In this document: positions 6,729 to 15,978 of the stretch, piece after piece
Position numbering within the stretch: the stretch's first letter is position 1
Layout: each line of letters opens with the position of its first letter
From: CALAED01 sp937891035
GTDB lineage: Bacteria; Actinomycetota; Actinomycetes; Streptosporangiales; Streptosporangiaceae
Assembly: GCA_035642125.1 (NCBI GenBank)
Contig: DASQSZ010000178.1
Span: 1 to 31,255 of the forward strand
Length of the DNA stretch: 31,255 bases
Reading direction: 5' to 3'
Notes under the pieces: model-generated
Seen by the model: the letters and a program-made list of their open reading frames with translations, nothing else
Told to the model about the DNA's origin: nothing
The model's database searches: none
Made by a program: the position numbers and the translations under genes

Positions 6729-9535
6729 GAGCCGGCCGCCGGGACCGCCACCCTGCCAGCCGCGGTGTCGGCGCCGGCCGCGGCGAGGCCCACCTGCACC
6801 GCCGTCACCTTGTATTCGGGGCAGTTCGTCGCCCAGTCGGAATGCTCGGTGGTCACCACGTTCGCCCCGGTCACCGGGTGGTGGAAGGTCGTGTACACGA
6901 CGCCGACCGGCATCCGGTCGGAGATCTTCGCGCGCAACGTGGTCCGGCCGACCCGGGAGGCCAGCGACACCAGGTCGCCGTCGACGATGCCGCGGACCTC
7001 GGCGTCGTGCGGGTGGATGTCCAGGACGTCCTCGGGGTGCCAGGCCACGTTCGCGGTCCGCCGGGTCTGCGCGCCCACGTTGTACTGCGACAGGATCCGG
7101 CCGGTGGTCAGGATCAGCGGGTAACGCCGCGTGCTGCGCTCCTGGGTCGGTACGTACACGGTCGGCATGAACCGGCCCTTGCCGCGCACGAACGTGTCCT
7201 TGTGCATGATCGGCGTGCCGGTCGGCGCGCCTGCGTTGCACGGCCACTGCACGCTGCCCACCCGGTCGAGCAGTTCGAAGGAGACCCCGGAGAACGTCGG
7301 CGTGGTCAACGCGATCTCGTCCATGATCTGGCTGGTGTTCTCGTAGTGCATGGGGTAACCCATCGCCTGGGCGATCTCGCAGACGATCTCCCACTCGTGC
7401 CTGCCGGTCTTCGGCTTCATCACCGGCCGCACCCGGTTGATCCGCCGCTCGGCGTTGATGAACGTGCCGTCCTTTTCCAGGAACGAGGTGCCGGGCAGGA
7501 ACACGTGCGCGAACTTCGCTGTCTCGTTGAGGAACAGGTCTTGCACGACGACCAGCTCCATGGCCGACAGCGCCGCGGTCACGTGCTGGGTGTTCGGGTC
7601 GGACTGCGCGAGGTCCTCGCCCTGGATGAACAGCGCCTTGAACGTGCCGTCGATGGCCGCGTCGAACATGTTCGGGATGCGCAGGCCAGGTTCCGGCAGG
7701 ATCGGCGTGCCCCACAGCTTCTCGTAGATGTCCCGCACGCTTTCGTCCGACACGTGCCGATAGCCGGGCAGCTCGTGCGGGAAGGAGCCCATGTCGCAGG
7801 AGCCCTGCACGTTGTTCTGGCCGCGCAGCGGGTTCACGCCGACGCCCTCGCGGCCGATGTTGCCGGTGGCCATGGCGAGGTTGGCCATGCCCATGACCAT
7901 GGTGGAGCCCTGGCTGTGTTCGGTGACGCCGAGCCCGTAGTAAATCGCCGAGTTCGGGCCGGCCGCGTACAGCCGGGCGGCGGCCCGCACGTCGGCGGCC
8001 GGCACCCCGGTGACCTCCTCGACCGCCTCGGGCGAGTTCTCCGGCCTGGCGATGAACTCCGCCCACTCCTCGAAGTCCTCGCACCGCTGTGCCACGAAGT
8101 CCGCGTTCACCAAGCCCTCGGTGACCACCACGTGGGCGAACGCGTTGATCATCGCCACGTTCGTGCCCGGGGCCAGCGGCAGGTGGTAGGCCGCCTCGAC
8201 GTGCGGCGAGCGAACCAGGTCGATGCGCCGCGGGTCGACGATGATCAGCTTGGCGCCTTCGCGCAACCGCCGCTTCATCCGGGACGCGAACACCGGATGC
8301 CCGTCGGTCGGGTTGGCGCCGATCACCACGATCACGTCCGCCGACTCGACCGACCTGAAGTCCTGAGTGCCCGCCGACGTGCCGAACGTCTGCTTGAGGC
8401 CGTACCCGGTGGGGGAGTGGCAGACGCGCGCGCACGTGTCGACGTTGTTGTTGCCGAACGCGGCACGCACCATCTTTTGCACCACGTAGACCTCTTCGTC
8501 GGTGCACCGCGATGACGTGATGCCGCCGATCGCGCCGGTGCCGTGCCGCGCCTGGATGTCCCGCATCCGCGTGGCGACCGTGGTGATGGCCTCCTCCCAG
8601 GAGACCTCGCGCCAGTCGTCGGTGATCCGCTCGCGCACCATCGGCCGCAGCCGCCGGTCCGGGTGGGTGGCGTAGCCGAACGCGAAGCGGCCTTTCACGC
8701 ACGAGTGGCCGGCGTTGGCGCCGCCGTCCTTGTACGGCACCATCCTGACCAGCTCGTCGCCCCTCAGCTCGGCCTTGAACGAGCAGCCGACCCCGCAGTA
8801 CGCGCAGGTGGTGAGCACCGTGCGGGTCGGCATGCCGAGGTCAACGACCGAGCGCTCCTGAAGCGTCGCTGTCGGGCAGGCCTGTACGCACGCGCCGCAC
8901 GAGACGCACTCGGAGTCCATGAAGGACAGCCCGCCGGGCGAAACCTTCGAGTCGAAGCCGCGGCCCTCGATGGTCAGCGCGAACGTGCCCTGGACCTCGT
9001 CACAGGCCCGCACGCACCGCGAGCACACGATGCACTTGCTCTCGTCGAAGTCGAAGTACGGGTTCGAGGTGTCCGTCGGCGCGTCGAGGTGGTTTTCGCC
9101 CGTCCCGACGCCGTACCGCACCTCGCGCAGCCCGACCACGCCGGCCATGTCCTGCAGCTCGCAGTCGCCGTTCGCCGAGCAGGTGAGGCAGTCGAGCGGG
9201 TGGTCGGAGATGTAGAGCTCCATGACGCCGCGGCGCAGCTTCTCCAGTTTGGGAGACTGCGTCCGCACGGTCATGCCCGGCCGCACCGGCGTCGTGCAGG
9301 AGGCCGGGGTGCCCTTCACGCCGTCGATCTCCACCAGGCACAGGCGGCAGGACCCGAACGCCTCCAGTGAGTCCGTGGCGCACAGCTTCGGCACGTCCAC
9401 GCCCGCGAGCGCGGCGGCTCGCATCACCGACGTGTCCTCGGGAACCTTGACCGGCAGGCCGTCGATCTCGACCTCGACCGTCGCCTCGCCCTTGCGTGCC
9501 GGCGTGCCGAGGTCGGGTTCTTTGAGGAGGCCCAT
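6725..9535 (-). CDS. fdsA: NAD-dependent formate dehydrogenase catalytic alpha subunit (Mo/W-bis-PGD)
   Basis: The protein is 936 aa and oxidises formate to CO2 at a bis-pterin-guanine-dinucleotide metal site, passing electrons to FdsB. Domains in order: a [2Fe-2S] ferredoxin-like domain (Cys52, 63, 66, 80); a His-Cys3 [4Fe-4S] site (DHPLDCLTCSANGDC, His112 with Cys116, 119, 125); two ferredoxin-type clusters (Cys168/171/174/178 and Cys210/213/216/220); the [4Fe-4S] of the molybdopterin domain (CAYCGVGC, with Cys279); and the molybdopterin oxidoreductase and dinucleotide-binding domains to the end. The active-site ligand is cysteine (ARVCHSPTGYGL, about Cys372), not selenocysteine. The ATG at 9535 is 2 bases after the fdsB stop, with GGGAG 6 bases upstream. 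Length and domain order match FdsA of Cupriavidus and Rhodobacter, which are known to be cytoplasmic and NAD-linked. Confidence 0.93.
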   Translation of the reverse strand: MGLLKEPDLGTPARKGEATVEVEIDGLPVKVPEDTSVMRAAALAGVDVPKLCATDSLEAFGSCRLCLVEIDGVKGTPASCTTPVRPGMTVRTQSPKLEKLRRGVMELYISDHPLDCLTCSANGDCELQDMAGVVGLREVRYGVGTGENHLDAPTDTSNPYFDFDESKCIVCSRCVRACDEVQGTFALTIEGRGFDSKVSPGGLSFMDSECVSCGACVQACPTATLQERSVVDLGMPTRTVLTTCAYCGVGCSFKAELRGDELVRMVPYKDGGANAGHSCVKGRFAFGYATHPDRRLRPMVRERITDDWREVSWEEAITTVATRMRDIQARHGTGAIGGITSSRCTDEEVYVVQKMVRAAFGNNNVDTCARVCHSPTGYGLKQTFGTSAGTQDFRSVESADVIVVIGANPTDGHPVFASRMKRRLREGAKLIIVDPRRIDLVRSPHVEAAYHLPLAPGTNVAMINAFAHVVVTEGLVNADFVAQRCEDFEEWAEFIARPENSPEAVEEVTGVPAADVRAAARLYAAGPNSAIYYGLGVTEHSQGSTMVMGMANLAMATGNIGREGVGVNPLRGQNNVQGSCDMGSFPHELPGYRHVSDESVRDIYEKLWGTPILPEPGLRIPNMFDAAIDGTFKALFIQGEDLAQSDPNTQHVTAALSAMELVVVQDLFLNETAKFAHVFLPGTSFLEKDGTFINAERRINRVRPVMKPKTGRHEWEIVCEIAQAMGYPMHYENTSQIMDEIALTTPTFSGVSFELLDRVGSVQWPCNAGAPTGTPIMHKDTFVRGKGRFMPTVYVPTQERSTRRYPLILTTGRILSQYNVGAQTRRTANVAWHPEDVLDIHPHDAEVRGIVDGDLVSLASRVGRTTLRAKISDRMPVGVVYTTFHHPVTGANVVTTEHSDWATNCPEYKVTAVQVGLAAAGADTAAGRVAVPAAGS

Positions 9536-9537
9536 CG

Positions 9538-11115
<1,578 letters not shown>

Positions 11116-11152
11116 GCTGGATATCCCTGCCGCCCCACAGTGTAGCGGTTCG

Positions 11153-11638
11153 TCACGGTTTGGCCGCATTCACCAGCGCGTCGAACCGCTCTGGCGTGAC
11201 GCGGCCCGCGAGCCTGCCGTTGACCTCGACCGTGGGGCCCAGCGCGCAGTTGCCGAAGCAGAAGACCTGGTCGAGCGTGGCGTCGCCGCCCGGGGACGTG
11301 CCGCCGACGTCGGCGCCGAGGCTCGTCTTGGCGTGCTCGACGAGCGCGTCCGCGCCGACGGCCTGGCAGGCCTCCGCGCGGCAGATTCGCACGTGCGTGC
11401 CCGCCGCGGCCGACGCGCGGAAGTCGTGGTAGAAGCTGATCACGCCGTGGACGTCAGCGCGCGAGAGGTTCAGCGCCTCGGCCAGGATCGGCACCGCGGC
11501 GGGGTCGACGTAGCCGAACTCGGCCTGGATGTCGTGCAGGATCGGCAGCAGCGCCCCCCGGTCGGCACGGTGCGCCGCGATCGCCGACCGCACGTGCCGT
11601 TCCAGGGGAGACCCGCCCGCCATCGCGCCGGGTTTCAT
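11153..11638 (-). CDS. fdsG: Formate dehydrogenase gamma subunit, NuoE-like [2Fe-2S]
   Basis: The protein is 161 aa, the small thioredoxin-fold subunit that carries one [2Fe-2S] cluster beside FdsB. The helical N-terminal part (LLPILHDIQAEFGYVDPAAV, then ISFYHDFR) and the cysteine pattern C86-x4-C91 (ICRAEACQAVG) followed by C127-x3-C131 (VFCFGNCALGP) are those of NuoE/FdsG. It is the first gene of the minus-strand operon fdsG-fdsB-fdsA-fdsD. The ATG at 11638 has no strong ribosome binding site; GAGACAG lies upstream. The promoter must lie in the 159-base divergent region shared with the SWIM gene. Confidence 0.92.
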   Translation of the reverse strand: MKPGAMAGGSPLERHVRSAIAAHRADRGALLPILHDIQAEFGYVDPAAVPILAEALNLSRADVHGVISFYHDFRASAAAGTHVRICRAEACQAVGADALVEHAKTSLGADVGGTSPGGDATLDQVFCFGNCALGPTVEVNGRLAGRVTPERFDALVNAAKP

Positions 11639-11797
11639 GTAATGACTGTCTCAACCCATTTGCCGCAGGTCAAAACACCGGCGGTTATCCGCTGAGAGAA
11701 ATCGCTTATGACGGGGATCAGCCACGTCTATGGCCAGGGCCTGCGGACGCATGGCCCCCGCCCCGTTCTGTCGGCGGAGCCGGATAGCTTCGAGAAT
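11639..11797. other. Divergent intergenic region between fdsG and the SWIM gene
   Basis: This is 159 bases with markedly lower GC near 11639-11720. It must hold promoters in both directions. On the plus strand, TAGCTT (11785-11790) could be the -10 of the SWIM gene. On the minus strand, TTGACC (complement of about 11666-11671) is a possible -35 element for fdsG, but I see no clear -10 at the right distance. An ATG at 11708 is in frame with the SWIM gene but would add 30 residues unlike a domain. Confidence 0.4.
11785..11790 (+). promoter_or_regulatory. Candidate -10 element of the SWIM gene (leaderless)
   Basis: TAGCTT lies 7 bases before the GTG at 11798. A transcript starting about 7 bases after the -10 would begin at or next to the start codon, which fits the absence of a Shine-Dalgarno sequence. 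No clear -35 is visible. Confidence 0.3.
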
Positions 11798-13093
11798 GTG
11801 AGCGAACGGTGGGACCGAGAGCAGGTCCTCGCCCTGGCGCCGGACGCGTCATCCGCCAGAGCGGCCGAGTCGGTGGCCAGGCCGCCCAGGTGGGACGGCC
11901 TCGGCGGCGCCGGTGAGGTGATGTGGGGTGAGTGCGGGGGGAGCGGCACGCACCCCTACCAGGTGTGCGCTCAGCTGTCCGAGCCGGCCTTCCGGTGCAC
12001 CTGCCCGAGCCGCAAGTATCCCTGCAAGCACGCGCTGGCGCTGGTCTTGCTCTGGAGCGAGGGCGCCATCCCGCCGGTCGTCCCCGGCGCCACGCCCGGC
12101 TGGGTCGGGCAGTGGCTCGCCGAGCGCCCGGCCGGGGCCGCCCGCGCACCCGGAGACGCGACGCCCACGCCCAGGACGGCCGATCCCAAGACGGCCGAGC
12201 GCCGCGAGCGGCGGGTCGACGACGGCGTGGCCGAGCTGGACCGCTGGCTGCGCGACCAGGTGACCTACGGCCTCACCCAGGCCGAGCGGGCGCCCTACCA
12301 GCTGTGGGACGACGCAGCCCGCCGTCTCGTCGACGCCCAGGCGCCCGGCCTGGCCGGGCAGTTGCGCGCGCTGGCCGGCCTGCCGCGGCGGCAGACCGCC
12401 TGGCCGGAGCGGCTGCTCGCCGAGTACGCGTTGCTGCACCTACTGGTCCGCGCGCACCAGCGCCGCGCCGAGCTGCCCACGCCGCTGCGCGAGACCGTAC
12501 GGGCCCGCATCGGCTTCACCGTGCCCCAGGAGGAGGTGCTGCGCGGCGCCCGAGTGCGCGACCACTGGTTCGTCGCCGGCACCGTCGACACCGAGCGCGA
12601 CAACCTGATCATCCGGCGAGTGTGGCTGCGCGGTCAGGGCACCGGCCGTCCCGCCCTGGTGCTGGCGTTCGCCGCGCCGGGCCGGTCCCTGGACGTCTCC
12701 CTCGTCACGGGCACCACCATCGACGCCGAGATGGCCTTTTATCCCGGCGCGCAGCCGCTGCGCGCCCTCGTGGCCGAGCGCCATGGGGTGCCCGGCTACG
12801 AGCCGCCCCGCGGCACGACCATCGAGGGCATGCTCGACGAGTACGCCGCCGCGCTGGCCCGCGACCCGTGGCTGGACCGCTGGCCCGTGGTGCTGCGCGA
12901 GGTGCGACCGGCGCACGGCGCCGGCCGCTGGCACATCCTCGACGATGGCGGCGCCGTGCCGCTTGCCACCACCAATCCCTGGCGCCTGGTGGCCGCATCG
13001 GGCGGCCGTCCCATGACCGTCGCCGGCGAATGGACGCCCGGCGGCCTGTTCCCCCTGTCCGGCTGGTACGACGAGGGCCGGGTGATCTTGTGA
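11798..13093 (+). CDS. SWIM zinc-finger protein (first gene of the MoxR-VWA operon)
   Basis: The protein is 431 aa from the GTG at 11798. The SWIM motif, C-x-C-x6-C-x-H, is at residues 67-78 (CTCPSRKYPCKH), a zinc-binding module known to contact DNA or protein. It is followed by a proline/alanine-rich linker (about 100-135) and a largely helical middle part (about 140-250). The C-terminal part is beta-rich (ARVRDHWFVAGTVDTERDNL, then RRVWLRG) and ends in WTPGGLFPLSGWYDEGRVIL. No nuclease or ATPase motif is visible. It resembles the SWIM proteins that accompany YehL-type MoxR ATPases, such as E. coli YehQ. DUF5691 follows after 115 bases in the same direction. An in-frame ATG at 11708 is possible, but the extra residues look non-coding. 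Confidence 0.8.
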   Translation: MSERWDREQVLALAPDASSARAAESVARPPRWDGLGGAGEVMWGECGGSGTHPYQVCAQLSEPAFRCTCPSRKYPCKHALALVLLWSEGAIPPVVPGATPGWVGQWLAERPAGAARAPGDATPTPRTADPKTAERRERRVDDGVAELDRWLRDQVTYGLTQAERAPYQLWDDAARRLVDAQAPGLAGQLRALAGLPRRQTAWPERLLAEYALLHLLVRAHQRRAELPTPLRETVRARIGFTVPQEEVLRGARVRDHWFVAGTVDTERDNLIIRRVWLRGQGTGRPALVLAFAAPGRSLDVSLVTGTTIDAEMAFYPGAQPLRALVAERHGVPGYEPPRGTTIEGMLDEYAAALARDPWLDRWPVVLREVRPAHGAGRWHILDDGGAVPLATTNPWRLVAASGGRPMTVAGEWTPGGLFPLSGWYDEGRVIL

Positions 13094-13123
13094 TCACGCC
13101 AACCCGCCCCCGACCCGGCGTGA
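13094..13123 (+). other. Stem-loop between the SWIM and DUF5691 genes
   Basis: TCACGCC (13094-13100) and GGCGTGA (13117-13123) are perfect 7-bp arms with a 16-base loop right after the SWIM stop codon. There is no T-run. It may be an attenuator or mRNA-stability element between co-directional genes. The rest of the 115-base gap is GC-rich, and I see nothing else in it. Confidence 0.3.
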
Positions 13124-13208
13124 CCGCGTCCCGGCCCGGGCCGGTCGGGCTGATTGTGTCGGCGCGGGTGAGGCGGGCCAGGGCCGGCGCGGGTGGACGG
13201 GGAGCGCG

Positions 13209-14618
13209 ATGACGGGCTGGGCGGAGCACGTGACGGCGGCGCTGCTCGGCACGCAGCGGCGGCAACCCCCCGCGTTCCCCGACGCGGTGGCGGACGGCGA
13301 CGATCCGGCCGCCCGGCTGCTCGCGCAGGCCGCGTTGCTCACCGTTCGACGGCGGGCCGGCCGGCGGCCGGAACGGGCCGAGCCGCTGGCGCCGGCAGCG
13401 GCCGAGACCGCGCCGGTCGTGCCGCCCGCCGCCGCCCGCCGCATCGAGCGGATCCTCGCGGGCGAGCAGGTCAGGGTGCTGCCCGAGTGGCTGGCCGCGG
13501 CGGCGGCGGCCGGCTGGCGAGTGCCGGCCGCGACCCTGCCCGACCTGCTGGAACGTGGCCGCACCGACCGGGCGCTGCGGCCCTACATCGCGGCGGCCGC
13601 CGGCCGCAGGGCCATGTGGCTGGCCCTGCGCAACCCGGATTGGGCCTACCTCGTCGGCGAGCCCCCAGAACCGTCGCCGGGGCCCGGCGACCCCGCCGTC
13701 TGGGAGATGGGCAGCCGCGGCCGGCGTATGACCTACCTGGAGCGGCTGCGCGATGTCGATCCCGACGCGGCACGCGCCGCGCTGCGCGGCACCTGGACGA
13801 GCGAGCCGGCGCCGGACCGAGCCGCCTTCCTCGCCACGTTCGAACGCGGCCTCGGCCCAGCCGACGAGGACTTCCTGGAGGAGGCGCGCGCCGACCGGGC
13901 CAAGGACGTACGGCAGGTCGCCGCCGACCTGCTGGCCCGCCTGCCGGGCTCGGCCTACGCGCGGCAGGTGGCCGCGCGAGCCGCCGCCTGCCTGCGTACC
14001 GAACGCCGGCCCGGCCGGCAGACCTGGATCATCGTCGAGCCGCCGGACGGCGGCATCGCGGCGCTGTGCGACCTGCTCGCTCATACGCCACCGGGTAATT
14101 GGACGACGCGTTTCCGCCGGTCGGCGGCTGAGGTCGTTCACCTGCCGATCGCCGACGACCACGACAAAGACGTCCATATCGGCTGGGCCAGGGCCGCGGT
14201 GTCGTGCCGCGACGTCGAATGGGCGCGCGCCCTGCTTGGGGTGCTCGCCGCGGAGATCGACGTGGCCGTGGACCTGCTCGGCGTGTTGCCCGCCGCCGAG
14301 CGGGCGGCGCGCGCCGCCGACCTGCTGCGCGGCGCCGACGGCTACCGTGGCCTGATACGGGTCCTCGATCGCATGCCCGGGCCGTGGGCGGGGGAGCTGG
14401 CCGACGCGGTGCTCGACGCGTTGGCCGACGCCGCCGCCCGCCCTGACGGGGCACGCTACCTGGGACAGCTGTGCCGGCTGGCCGACGAACGGCTCAGCCC
14501 GGGCGTCGCCGACCGCCTAGTGGAGATCACTCGGCGGCACGACACCTGGCCGCTGGCCGAGCTGGCCGAAACCCTGCGGTTCCGCCGCGACATGCTAGAG
14601 GAGCTCAGTGAACGATGA
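13209..14618 (+). CDS. DUF5691 helical-repeat protein
   Basis: The protein is 469 aa. The start (MTGWAEHVTAALLGTQRRQP) and the layout match DUF5691 proteins, which sit between SWIM and MoxR genes in many actinomycetes. Almost the whole sequence is amphipathic helices rich in Ala, Leu and Arg in pairs of about 35-40 residues (for example TYLERLRDVDPDAARAALRG and DEDFLEEARADRAKDVRQVA), suggesting a HEAT/ARM-like scaffold. There are no membrane segments and no catalytic motif I can name. The ATG at 13209 has GGGGAG 4 bases upstream. The stop overlaps the start of a small ORF by ATGA. The function is unknown; from its place in the operon it is likely an adaptor or substrate-binding partner of the AAA+ ATPase. 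Confidence 0.8.
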   Translation: MTGWAEHVTAALLGTQRRQPPAFPDAVADGDDPAARLLAQAALLTVRRRAGRRPERAEPLAPAAAETAPVVPPAAARRIERILAGEQVRVLPEWLAAAAAAGWRVPAATLPDLLERGRTDRALRPYIAAAAGRRAMWLALRNPDWAYLVGEPPEPSPGPGDPAVWEMGSRGRRMTYLERLRDVDPDAARAALRGTWTSEPAPDRAAFLATFERGLGPADEDFLEEARADRAKDVRQVAADLLARLPGSAYARQVAARAAACLRTERRPGRQTWIIVEPPDGGIAALCDLLAHTPPGNWTTRFRRSAAEVVHLPIADDHDKDVHIGWARAAVSCRDVEWARALLGVLAAEIDVAVDLLGVLPAAERAARAADLLRGADGYRGLIRVLDRMPGPWAGELADAVLDALADAAARPDGARYLGQLCRLADERLSPGVADRLVEITRRHDTWPLAELAETLRFRRDMLEELSER

Positions 14619-14806
14619 GCGCGACCCATGACCGACCCATGAGCAAGAAGCGAGCCCGCCGGACGAGCGAAGGGGCCGGTGAGCCGCTGGACGAGCCGCC
14701 GAGGGGTCGGTCGGGGCAGGTTGATAGCGGAGGAACCGTCGTGGGCGGCCGGTCTTCGCCGGTCACCCCCGGGGACGCCCTGCCCGATGAGGACGAAAGA
14801 AGGTAG
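14615..14806 (+). CDS. Small coupled ORF between DUF5691 and the MoxR gene (doubtful)
   Basis: This is a 63-aa ORF whose ATG overlaps the DUF5691 stop (ATGA) and whose stop lies between the Shine-Dalgarno and the expected start of the MoxR gene. The product is charged and disordered (MSATHDRPMSKKRARRTSEG, then PDEDERR), with no recognisable domain. It may be no more than a translational relay that carries ribosomes across a 170-190-base junction to the ATPase gene, or it may be a chance reading frame. It overlaps the annotated MoxR start by 20 bases. Confidence 0.3.
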   Translation: MSATHDRPMSKKRARRTSEGAGEPLDEPPRGRSGQVDSGGTVVGGRSSPVTPGDALPDEDERR

Positions 14807-15941
14807 TGCCATCAGCACGGCAGAGTCACTTACCACCGCCTCGCCCGGCGTCGCCATCCTGCGGCCGCACGCCGAGCAGGAGTACGCGGACGAACTCGCG
14901 CTGCTCGCGGCACGGGACGACCGCCCGCGCCCACCGGGCTGGCGATTGTCGCCGTGGGCCGTCACCACCTACCTGCTGGGCGGCGAGCTGCCGGCCGCCG
15001 GGCCCGGCGAGCGCCAGGTGATCACCCCGAAGTACGTCGGATCGCGCCGCCTCATCGAGGTGGCCGTCGCGACGCTGGCCACCGACCGTGCGCTGTTGCT
15101 GCTCGGCGTGCCCGGCACCGCCAAGACCTGGGTGTCCGAGCACCTCGCCGCCGCCATCAGCGGCGACTCGACCCTGCTGGTGCAAGGCACCGCCGGCACC
15201 GCGGAAGAGGCGATCAGGTACGGCTGGAACTACGCCAGGCTGCTCGCGGAGGGGCCGTCGGAACGCGCCCTGGTGCCGAGCCCGCTGATGCTGGCCATGC
15301 GCTCGGGCGCGGTGGCCCGCGTCGAAGAGCTGACCAGGATGCCGTCGGACGTACAGGACGCCCTTATCACGATCCTGTCGGAAAAGACGCTGCCGATCCC
15401 CGAGCTGAACACCGAGGTCCAGGCCCGCAAGGGCTTTACCGTGATCGCGACCGCCAACGACCGTGACCGCGGCGTCAACGAGCTGTCCAGCGCGCTGCGG
15501 CGGCGTTTCAACACGGTCGTGCTGCCGCTGCCCGCCACCGTAGCGGAGGAGGTCGACATCGTGGCGCGCCGCGTCGACCAGATCGGCCGGGCCCTTGAGC
15601 TGCCCGAGACCCCGGCCGGTCTCGAGGAGATCCGGCGTGTCGTGACCGTCTTCCGCGAGCTGCGCGGCGGCCGCACCGAAGACGGCCGCACCAAGCTCAA
15701 GTCCCCGAGCGCCACCCTCAGCAGCGCGGAGGCGATCTCCGTCATCACCAACGGCCGGGCGCTGGCCGCCCACTTCGGCGACGGCGTGCTGCGCGCCGCC
15801 GACGTCGCCGGCGGCATCATCGGCGCGGTCATCCAAGATCCGGCGTCCGACCGCGTGGTCTGGCAGGAATACCTCGAAACCGTCGTCCGCGACCGCCCGG
15901 ACTGGCGCGACTTCTACCGGGCCTGCCGCGAGGTCTCGTGA
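14787..15941 (+). CDS. MoxR-family AAA+ ATPase, YehL type
   Basis: The protein is 384 aa from the ATG at 14787. Motifs: Walker A GVPGTAKT (107-114); a Walker B with Glu-Glu (AVARVEEL, about 175-181) as in YehL-type proteins; sensor 1 IATANDRDRG (about 220-229); arginine finger SALRRRF (235-241). The stretch MPSDVQDALITILSEKTLPI is highly conserved in this subfamily. MoxR proteins are hexameric motors that act with VWA proteins to remodel or insert cofactors into targets. The start is unclear. The ATG has no ribosome binding site, while a good one (AAGAAGG, 14797-14803) lies 7 bases before an in-frame ATC at 14811, exactly where homologues begin (ISTAESLTTA). Either ATC is used, or an original ATG has mutated or been misread. 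The stop is 37 bases before DUF5682. Confidence 0.9.
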   Translation: MRTKEGSAISTAESLTTASPGVAILRPHAEQEYADELALLAARDDRPRPPGWRLSPWAVTTYLLGGELPAAGPGERQVITPKYVGSRRLIEVAVATLATDRALLLLGVPGTAKTWVSEHLAAAISGDSTLLVQGTAGTAEEAIRYGWNYARLLAEGPSERALVPSPLMLAMRSGAVARVEELTRMPSDVQDALITILSEKTLPIPELNTEVQARKGFTVIATANDRDRGVNELSSALRRRFNTVVLPLPATVAEEVDIVARRVDQIGRALELPETPAGLEEIRRVVTVFRELRGGRTEDGRTKLKSPSATLSSAEAISVITNGRALAAHFGDGVLRAADVAGGIIGAVIQDPASDRVVWQEYLETVVRDRPDWRDFYRACREVS

Positions 15942-15978
15942 CCGGATCACTCGCCCCGACCACCGTGAGCGCGGCGCC

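Noticed and set aside
7000..9400. Possible selenocysteine in the formate dehydrogenase
   Set aside because: The active-site position reads Cys in ARVCHSPTGYG with no in-frame TGA, so no selenocysteine is needed.
11639..11797. Riboswitch or molybdenum-responsive RNA before fdsG
   Set aside because: I could not find conserved stems or a known motif in this short divergent region.
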